Under the pieces are notes generated by a model that did no database searches, was not told the DNA's origin, and saw only the letters and a program-made list of their open reading frames with translations. 23,580 bases of DNA from Lentimicrobiaceae bacterium (GTDB taxonomy: Bacteria; Bacteroidota; Bacteroidia; Bacteroidales; JALOCA01), in the NCBI GenBank assembly GCA_023227965.1, contig JALOCA010000044.1:1-23580 (forward strand). Reading direction: 5' to 3'. Below are positions 16,671 to 22,524 of this stretch, piece after piece (the first letter of the stretch is position 1; the number at the start of each line of letters is the position of its first letter). A program made the translations under genes and the position numbers.

Positions 16671-18080
16671 ATGGATATGACTTCTTTAAAAACATCCCGA
16701 AACTTAACGAATTATGATGTTGTGGTCGTTGGAGCGGGTGCTGCCGGCGTGACTGCCGCAGCTGCCGCAGCCAAATTTGGTAAAAGCACCCTTCTCATTG
16801 AATCGGGTTCTGTTCCCGGTGGCGAATTGATCAGCGGGATACCGGTTGACGGAGCAGTTAATGCCCGTGGAGAATGGATTATGGGCGGAATTGGCCGTGA
16901 ACTGTTCGACGAATGTACCCGTTTGGGCGGCTACATCGGGCGGGTCAATGATCATCGCCTCATCTACTATGTAGCGTTTGATCCGGAAATTATGAAGATT
17001 GCCATTGTCAGAGTTTTAAATCGATATGGGGTTGATCTTTTGCTGCATAGTTTTGTATGTGGGGTCAATGCAACAGCAGGTCGGGTCTACTCACTGACTG
17101 TCATGAATAAATCAGGGCTTACCGAAATTCAATCCGGTGTATTTCTCGACTGTTCCGGCGATGGCGATCTATCTGTGTTGTCCGGTGCATCATTTGTTAA
17201 AGGAGGTGGTGCGGGTGCGTTTCAACCCGTATCGCTGATGTTTCGGCTTAGTGGTGTGGAAACGGAGCCTTTGCTGGATTTTGCTCGTAAGAACCCTGAA
17301 TCTTTGGCGCTTGGTGAAAGTGAAACGATGCGTGCCGGACGAACCGATGTGGAACTCGCCGAGTCGCTTTACCGGCAAGGGCAACCTGCTGTATTTCTCA
17401 AAGGAAATGGCCCACTCATGGGCGATGCAATCCGTAAGGGCGACCTTTTCCCTACAGCGCTCATAATGATCCAGCCTACATCCAAGGCGCGCAAAGAGGT
17501 TTGCCTTAATGCCACCCGGGTTGCGAACATCGACGCGACCGACACTGCTGCACTCTCCGGTACACTTGGAATACTGATGGAACAGGTTCTGCAATGCACT
17601 GAATTTATGAGAACCCATGTGCCAGGTTTTCAGGATGCAACCCTTGCTGCAACCGCTCCACGTCTGGGCATTCGCGAAACCCGGCGGATAGTTGGAGAAT
17701 ACTCCCTTACCGGATCTGAAGTCCTCGAAGGAAAGAAGAGTACTGAAGGCGTAGCCAAAGGCTGTCATCATGTAGACATCCACCAGGACGGAACAGGGCA
17801 GATTCGCATTCCGGTAGCAAACGGCGGATCTTACGATATCCCTTGGGGTTGTCTTTTGCCGAAAGGGTTGGGCAATGTACTTGTGGCAGGGAGATGCGTT
17901 TCTTCTGACCGCGATGCTAACGGATCACTTCGTGTAATGGGGTCATGTATGGGCATGGGACATGCTATCGGGATCGCTGCGACTCTGTTGCAACAGGGAC
18001 AAGATGTCCGCGAACTTCCCATCAAAGTCCTAAGGGAAGCATTACGGCATTCTGGTGTCATTCTTGACGGAGTTTACTAG
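16671..18080 (+). CDS. FAD-dependent oxidoreductase (FAD_oxidored family)
   Basis: A 469-residue flavoprotein. The dinucleotide-binding motif is G21-A-G-A-A-G26 with the ribose-binding E44 at the end of strand 2. P-G-G-E-L-I-S-G-I-P-V and D-C-S-G-D-G-D-L follow, and the C-terminal FAD-closing motif is V-A-G-R-C-V-S-S-D-R-D-A. The pattern matches PF12831, a family of mostly uncharacterised enzymes common in sugar-degradation loci. No Tat or Sec signal is evident, so it is probably cytoplasmic. It starts 14 bases after the permease; M3 is an equally good start. It may oxidise the imported compound, or an intermediate, to feed glycerate formation. The substrate is unknown. Confidence 0.82.
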   Translation: MDMTSLKTSRNLTNYDVVVVGAGAAGVTAAAAAAKFGKSTLLIESGSVPGGELISGIPVDGAVNARGEWIMGGIGRELFDECTRLGGYIGRVNDHRLIYYVAFDPEIMKIAIVRVLNRYGVDLLLHSFVCGVNATAGRVYSLTVMNKSGLTEIQSGVFLDCSGDGDLSVLSGASFVKGGGAGAFQPVSLMFRLSGVETEPLLDFARKNPESLALGESETMRAGRTDVELAESLYRQGQPAVFLKGNGPLMGDAIRKGDLFPTALIMIQPTSKARKEVCLNATRVANIDATDTAALSGTLGILMEQVLQCTEFMRTHVPGFQDATLAATAPRLGIRETRRIVGEYSLTGSEVLEGKKSTEGVAKGCHHVDIHQDGTGQIRIPVANGGSYDIPWGCLLPKGLGNVLVAGRCVSSDRDANGSLRVMGSCMGMGHAIGIAATLLQQGQDVRELPIKVLREALRHSGVILDGVY

Positions 18081-18134
18081 CAGGACAAAGATAAAGTTCA
18101 TTCTTTCTAACCCGATAGCAAATAACCAAAATTT

Positions 18135-19274
18135 ATGCACATTGTAGTAGTTCCCGACTCGTTTAAAGAATGTTTATCGGCAACCAAAGTAGCAAAGGCC
18201 ATTTCTGAGGGCATAAGGCTTGTAGTTCCTGATGCTGAAATCACCAGCATCCCTTTTTCCGATGGGGGCGAAGGTCTTGTAGAGGCATTGATATCAGCAA
18301 CTAATGGAAAGCTGATTAAGACGCCATCAGTCGATGCCTTGAACCAACCAATTCAATCATTCTACGGAATGCTAGGCGATGGTAAAACTGCTGTGATCGA
18401 AATGGCGGCGGCTTCTGGCCTCGAATTGATTCCTCCGGTACAGCGAGATCCGTTAACTGCCTCGACTTACGGAACAGGACTGCTCCTGAAAGCTGCGATA
18501 GAAGCAGGCTATACCCAAATTGTCATTGGCATTGGCGGAAGTGCAACCAACGACGGGGGTGCAGGAATGGCACAAGCCCTCGGGTTCAAACTTCTGGATT
18601 TACACGGAAACCCAATCGGATTTGGAGGTGGCTTATTGGGAGAACTTCATTCTATTGACAGTTCAGAAGTTCAGGACCAATTACGAAACGTGAAAATTAT
18701 AGTAGCCTGCGATGTGGAGAATCCGCTTTTAGGGACTTCCGGCGCAACTCGTGTTTACGGTCCACAAAAAGGCGCAACTCCAGAAATGCTCGAAACGCTC
18801 GAAAAAAACCTGACCCATTTTTCTCAAATTCTGCAGAAAGAATTCGGGAGTAATTTTGCTGAAATTCCAGGAGCAGGTGCTGCGGGTGGTTTGGGTGCAG
18901 GCTTGATGGCATTCTGCAACGCCCGGATAGTTTCAGGATTTGAATTGGTTAATCAACTCACCAATCTGGAAGAACAAATAAGCAAAGCATCGTTGGTTTT
19001 TACTGCTGAAGGTAAAATTGATTCGCAGACGCCATATGGCAAAACCGTTAGCGGTATAGCACAGATTGCGAAAAAGTATCAAGTGCCAGTTATTGCTCTG
19101 GCCGGAATGGTGGAGGGAGGATTGGACCTTCTCCATGAAAATGGAATAACTGCTGTTTTTGCAATTGGGGACAAACCAATGAGCCTTAAAAAATCCATAT
19201 CGTGTGCAGCAGGATTGCTGACTAAAGCCACGGAGCAAATCATGAGGACATTACAGTTTTTCGGCAGACCTTAG
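18135..19274 (+). CDS. Glycerate 2-kinase (GarK/GlxK family)
   Basis: A 379-residue cytoplasmic kinase that should make 2-phosphoglycerate from D-glycerate and ATP, feeding lower glycolysis. Family hallmarks are the start V-V-V-P-D-S-F-K-E-C-L-S-A, P-F-S-D-G-G-E-G-L near residue 40, I-G-I-G-G-S-A-T-N-D-G-G-A-G-M mid-protein, and T-A-E-G-K-I-D-S-Q-T-P-Y-G-K toward the C-terminus. Length matches E. coli GarK and GlxK (about 380). It is the last gene of the ACS permease / FAD oxidoreductase / kinase trio, after a 54-base gap. Its presence implies that glycerate is made by this pathway or imported. No tartronate semialdehyde reductase or hydroxypyruvate reductase lies in the window. Confidence 0.93.
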   Translation: MHIVVVPDSFKECLSATKVAKAISEGIRLVVPDAEITSIPFSDGGEGLVEALISATNGKLIKTPSVDALNQPIQSFYGMLGDGKTAVIEMAAASGLELIPPVQRDPLTASTYGTGLLLKAAIEAGYTQIVIGIGGSATNDGGAGMAQALGFKLLDLHGNPIGFGGGLLGELHSIDSSEVQDQLRNVKIIVACDVENPLLGTSGATRVYGPQKGATPEMLETLEKNLTHFSQILQKEFGSNFAEIPGAGAAGGLGAGLMAFCNARIVSGFELVNQLTNLEEQISKASLVFTAEGKIDSQTPYGKTVSGIAQIAKKYQVPVIALAGMVEGGLDLLHENGITAVFAIGDKPMSLKKSISCAAGLLTKATEQIMRTLQFFGRP

Positions 19275-19332
19275 TTAATTAATAAAAAATATCTCATTAT
19301 GGCTAAATTTTTAGGATTTTTGTTTGGTTCCA

Positions 19333-19423
19333 TTATGCTTCTGGCGGTTATTCAAAGGAAGGTCACCCTCAATTCAAGGTTTGGCTTCCGCAATTGTTCA
19401 ATCCAGGAAAATTACCGGAATAG
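19333..19423 (+). repeat. Degenerate 91-bp direct repeat, copy A
   Basis: Aligns without gaps to 21112-21202 with 13 differences by hand count. A 28-base block (19350-19377) is identical. A 13-base string, ATAAAAAATATCT, also occurs upstream of both copies (19282 and 20892), shortly after the stop of the preceding gene. One frame of both copies reads S-K-E-G-H-P-Q-F-K-V-W-L and ends in the same TAG, but the differences are not concentrated at third codon positions. It may be a remnant of a duplicated gene end or a non-coding dispersed repeat. Confidence 0.75.
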
Positions 19424-19514
19424 ATGAGTTTTGGAAATTTGGTTAATTAAATGATTCAATGAAAACGATTGTTCCCTATCTAAATAAAAAACTCAAAAAT
19501 TAGATATCGAAACC

Positions 19515-19574
19515 ATGTAACGAATAACTTTATTTTTACTATTCTCAGTTTCCCTGCGTCAGTTCCGTATATGA
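19515..19574 (+). pseudogene. Possible decayed signal-peptide start
   Basis: ATG at 19515 is followed at once by TAA, and the same frame continues R-I-T-L-F-L-L-F-S-V-S-L to a TGA at 19572. Restoring TAA to AAA would give M-K-R-I-T-L-F-L-L-F-S-V-S-L, a standard Bacteroidota export signal. This suggests a gene killed at its second codon and then eroded. The stretch is short and could be chance in AT-rich DNA. Confidence 0.25.
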
Positions 19575-19719
19575 TAAAAGCATGGATTTCAAAAATGAAT
19601 TTCACACTCCGAAAAATACCATAATATAGATTGATTTCCTGCCCATGCATACAATAAACATCCGATTGAAACTTTCTGTAAATAATTTTTTATTCTTTAT
19701 AAGTCAGTAACATTTTTAT

Positions 19720-19740
19720 CTGAGCCTATCGAAGGCTTAG
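19720..19740 (+). repeat. REP-like hairpin ahead of UroD-fold gene 4
   Basis: CTGAGCCT and AGGCTTAG form an 8-base stem with one G-T pair around the loop ATCGA. It resembles the common extragenic palindromes built on A-G-C-C-T-x-T-C-G-A-A-G-G. It ends 22 bases before the start codon and has no T-run, so a terminator is unlikely. It may affect RNA stability or translation of the next gene. Confidence 0.45.
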
Positions 19741-19762
19741 GTAGTCTAACACATTAAAATCA

Positions 19763-20869
19763 ATGAACTCAAGAGAACGTGTATTGAAAGCCTTAAAACG
19801 GTTGTCCGGATTGCCCGACCGGGTCCCTGTCCAATTTGACCTTTGTAAACAACTGTCCGACCATTTCGGAAAAGAGTTGGGTATTCCGGTCCATTATACC
19901 GAGAATCTTTATGAAGATGTGACCTACCGCATTAGCGCCAATGAAATACGGCTTGCCTTGGGCAGCGATGTTGTGGTTATAGGTGCATCCGTTTCGGATG
20001 ATTACCGTATATTGAAAGATGACAATGGCACCTGGCTCAATGAATACCAGATGCGGATGCGCCAGGGGGATGTTTATGTGGAAGTGCTTGAATATCCGTT
20101 GGCCCATGTTGAAACGAAGGCTGACATTGATGCTTACCGATTTCCCGATCCGGATGCACCCGGCCGTTTTCGGGACGCTGAAGCATTGGTGAAAAAATAC
20201 AAAAACGATTACCTGATTATTGGGGATATCGAAGTGACCATTTTTTCCCTGGCACAGCAGTTGGTGGGCATGGAGAAACTACTGGTCGACATGATGATGG
20301 AAACCGAATATGTGGTTCCATTGTTTGAAGCCTGTGCAGAGTTTCAGTGCCGGATCGGCTTGCGTTTGATTGACATAGGGGTAGATGCCATTTGGGTTGG
20401 GGATGATTTTGGCACACAGGCCAGTCTCATAATGTCACCGGAAACTTTTCGTGAGCAGCTAAAACCTCTCTACAAAAGAATGATCGACCGTTTCAAGGAA
20501 GCCAAGCCAGATATTATCCCTATCCTTCATTGTGACGGTGCTGTGGCCGAATTGCTCGACGACATCCGGGAGATCGGGTTCGAAGTGTTTAACCCAGTTC
20601 AGCCTGGTGTTCCGGGGCATTTGCCACAAGATATGAAGGATAACTTTGGCGAAAAGTTTGCTTTCTGGGGCGCTATCGATCAACAGGATCTGTTACCCAA
20701 TGGAAGTGATGAAGAGCTGGAACGCGACATCATCGAAAAAATTAGCATCCTTGGTAAAGGTGGAGGTTACATGATTGCCCCGGCGCATATTATCCAACAT
20801 GACGTATCACCTGAAAGGGTGCTGAAGTTTGTCGAACTGTGTAAAAAGCATAGTGCCTATCATAATTAG
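19763..20869 (+). CDS. Uroporphyrinogen decarboxylase/MtaA-fold protein 4
   Basis: A 368-residue UroD-superfamily protein starting M-N-S-R-E-R-V-L-K-A-L-K with P-D-R-V-P-V-Q-F next. It is closest to UroD-fold protein 1: both have F-W-G-A-x-D-x-Q, then L-P-N-G and a late histidine block (here A-P-A-H342-I-I-Q345-H-D347). The zinc-type segment differs from the other three paralogs: H256-C257-D258-G259 instead of H-x-C-G, so the usual second ligand is Asp and a Cys sits one residue earlier. That would change or abolish an MtaA-type zinc site. The gene stands alone between two repeat-bearing non-coding stretches, so it probably has its own promoter. Function is unknown. Confidence 0.85.
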   Translation: MNSRERVLKALKRLSGLPDRVPVQFDLCKQLSDHFGKELGIPVHYTENLYEDVTYRISANEIRLALGSDVVVIGASVSDDYRILKDDNGTWLNEYQMRMRQGDVYVEVLEYPLAHVETKADIDAYRFPDPDAPGRFRDAEALVKKYKNDYLIIGDIEVTIFSLAQQLVGMEKLLVDMMMETEYVVPLFEACAEFQCRIGLRLIDIGVDAIWVGDDFGTQASLIMSPETFREQLKPLYKRMIDRFKEAKPDIIPILHCDGAVAELLDDIREIGFEVFNPVQPGVPGHLPQDMKDNFGEKFAFWGAIDQQDLLPNGSDEELERDIIEKISILGKGGGYMIAPAHIIQHDVSPERVLKFVELCKKHSAYHN

Positions 20870-20951
20870 TACGCTGGATTGGCACGAACAGATAAAAAAT
20901 ATCTAATCAAACTATAATAGCTTACAAAATAGGCAACGCAGGGGCAAGTCC

Positions 20952-21089
20952 CATATTGACCTAGCCGATGAAGATCCCGATTTGGATTCCGGCTTTTCTG
21001 AAAACAACTGCTATTGGGCCAATGCGGATAATGATGGAACGAAGGACCTTTATATTAGTACTCGTGCAGAACAAATTATTTTAGAATGA
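20952..21089 (+). pseudogene. Fragment resembling an FG-GAP/VCBS calcium-repeat protein
   Basis: One frame reads H-I-D-L-A-D-E-D-P-D-L-D-S-G-F-S, then W-A-N-A-D-N-D-G-T-K-D-L-Y-I-S, and stops at 21087-21089. The A-D-N-D-G-x-x-D-L-Y-I core is the calcium-loop signature of FG-GAP/VCBS repeats found in secreted Bacteroidota proteins. No start or signal precedes it, so it is probably the leftover of a deleted secreted protein gene. It is short, so identity is tentative. Confidence 0.4.
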
Positions 21090-21111
21090 ATAAACAATTG
21101 GTAATTTTTAT

Positions 21112-21202
21112 TTATGCTACTGCCGGTAATTCAAAGGAAGGTCACCCTCAATTCAAAGTTTGGCTTCTACAATTATTCGATCCACGAAAAACAGCAGAAT
21201 AG
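21112..21202 (+). repeat. Degenerate 91-bp direct repeat, copy B
   Basis: Partner of copy A at 19333-19423, same orientation, 1779 bases apart, with UroD-fold gene 4 between them. The identical 28-base core is 21129-21156. The spacing from the shared ATAAAAAATATCT string to the core is about 170 bases longer here than at copy A. The extra length corresponds to the interval containing the FG-GAP-like fragment. Confidence 0.75.
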
Positions 21203-21283
21203 AAGTATTTTTATATGAATATGACTTAAATGGCTGGTTTTTTTATTTCGTTAATTCTTTTTTTTTACAATAAAAATTAAATT

Positions 21284-22501
21284 GTGAAAATAAATCTTTC
21301 GTTAGCACTTATTCTTTTAGCCGTTTTAGCAGCCTGCAACTCGGGCAAAAAGGCTAACCCAGATACAGAAAAGATTACAGTAGCAGCCTATTATTTTGCA
21401 AATTATCATACCGACGATCCCCGGAACATCATAAACAAGGGTGCCGGATGGTCGGAATGGGAGCTTGTAAAAGCGGCCCAGCCAAGATTCCCGGGGCATC
21501 ATCAACCCAATGTCCCGTTGTGGGGTTATGTGGATGAAAAAGACCCAAAGGTAATGGCAAAGAAAATTGATGCCGCGGCAGATCATGGGATTGACTGCTT
21601 TATCTTCGACTGGTACATGTACGAAGATGGTCCTTTCCTGAACCGCTGCATCGACGAAGGTTTTCTGAAAGCGCCTAACTGCGAACGAATTACATTCGGG
21701 CTCATGTGGGCAAACCACGACTGGGTCGATATTCACCCTTATTCACGTGGGGCAGCACAAAAATTACTTTACCCCGGCAAAGTTTCCCCCAAACGATTTG
21801 ATGAGATATGCGATTTCATGATCAAAGAATATTTCACCAAACCGAATTACTGGAAAATAGATGGCAAAGCCTATTTTTCAGTGTACGATGTGCAGAAATT
21901 TGTAGAAGGATTTGGCAGCCTGGAAGCTACAAAAGCTGCGATGGATAGAATGCGTGAAAAAGCCGTTGCTGCCGGATTAAAAGGTGTTCACTGGAACCTG
22001 GTTGCCTGGGGAAACCCCATTCTTCCGGTTGAGAAGGCGCCGTCAAATACGCCCGAACTGATTAAAATGCTGGGGTTCGATTCGGCTACTTCTTATGTCT
22101 GGATTCATCATACAGAATTACCCGATACACAAACAGATTATAATTGGGTGAGGGACCGGTATTTCTCACATTGGGACAAAGCAAAAACAGAATATGGAGT
22201 CCCTTATTTTCCAAACGTTTCGATGGGTTGGGACCCTACACCGCGATGCGACCTGAAATCGGAATGGGCGAATGTCGGTTATCCTTTTATGAATACAATC
22301 GGTAACAATACTCCTGAAAATTTTAAGAAAGCATTACAAATGACAAAGGATAAATTACTGTCCGATCCGAATGGGCCACGCATCATGAACATCAATTGCT
22401 GGAACGAATGGACAGAAGGAAGCTACCTGGAACCTGACACGGTAAATGGAATGAAGTATCTGGAGGCTGTAAAAGAGGTATTTAAAGAGTCCTTAAAATA
22501 G
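21284..22501 (+). CDS. GH99-like (WbsX-type) lipoprotein
   Basis: A 405-residue exported protein. The start is GTG: an in-frame TAA at 21278-21280 excludes anything further upstream, and the hydrophobic leader ending L-A-A-C needs this start. The mature part opens V-A-A-Y-Y-F-A-N-Y-H with G-W-S-E-W-E, then D-H-G-I-D-C-F-I-F-D-W-Y, and ends with the family hallmark C-W373-N-E375-W-T-E378-G-S-Y-L-E-P. This is the WbsX / GH99-like TIM-barrel family. Relatives are annotated as glycosyltransferases or as endo-acting glycoside hydrolases; the lipoprotein signal favours a role in degradation. The Glu residues in the C-terminal motif are candidate catalytic residues by analogy only. Substrate is unknown. 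It is convergent with the next gene, 23 bases away. Confidence 0.82.
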   Translation: MKINLSLALILLAVLAACNSGKKANPDTEKITVAAYYFANYHTDDPRNIINKGAGWSEWELVKAAQPRFPGHHQPNVPLWGYVDEKDPKVMAKKIDAAADHGIDCFIFDWYMYEDGPFLNRCIDEGFLKAPNCERITFGLMWANHDWVDIHPYSRGAAQKLLYPGKVSPKRFDEICDFMIKEYFTKPNYWKIDGKAYFSVYDVQKFVEGFGSLEATKAAMDRMREKAVAAGLKGVHWNLVAWGNPILPVEKAPSNTPELIKMLGFDSATSYVWIHHTELPDTQTDYNWVRDRYFSHWDKAKTEYGVPYFPNVSMGWDPTPRCDLKSEWANVGYPFMNTIGNNTPENFKKALQMTKDKLLSDPNGPRIMNINCWNEWTEGSYLEPDTVNGMKYLEAVKEVFKESLK

Positions 22502-22524
22502 ATCTCCCCGCCAACGCATCGTAT

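Larger units (their letters stand above)
19275..19762 (+). other. 488-base non-coding stretch with repeat copy A and decayed fragments
   Basis: No intact gene is supported. The region holds one copy of a 91-bp repeat (19333-19423), a decayed signal-peptide start at 19515, and a REP-like hairpin just ahead of the next gene. A 42-codon ORF at 19299-19427 spans the repeat, but the repeat's second copy does not preserve its stop or its upstream half. AT-rich sequence fills the rest. I see no convincing Bacteroidota promoter. Confidence 0.6.
20870..21283 (+). other. 414-base non-coding stretch with repeat copy B and decayed fragments
   Basis: No intact gene is supported. It holds a fragment resembling an FG-GAP/VCBS repeat (20952-21089), repeat copy B (21112-21202) and a T-rich tract (about 21238-21266) before the GTG start of the next gene. 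A 38-codon ORF (21086-21202) covers copy B but lacks coding-like substitution against copy A. No promoter is recognised with confidence. Confidence 0.6.

Noticed and set aside
17190..17783. 197-codon minus-strand ORF opposite the FAD oxidoreductase
   Set aside because: Its length comes from the GC-richer gene on the other strand; the product shows no domain, signal or compositional sense.
19299..19427. 42-codon ORF with a hydrophobic start spanning repeat copy A
   Set aside because: The corresponding frame in copy B has no matching upstream half or stop, and differences between copies show no third-position bias.
3462..20869. The UroD-like genes as haem-pathway hemE
   Set aside because: Four copies with H-x-C-G-type motifs, no neighbouring haem genes, sugar context, and no R-Q-A-G-R-Y segment near the N-terminus as in true HemE.
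21086..21202. 38-codon ORF over repeat copy B as a small protein gene
   Set aside because: It shares a stop with one frame of copy A, but the substitutions are mostly non-synonymous and the start is not conserved.
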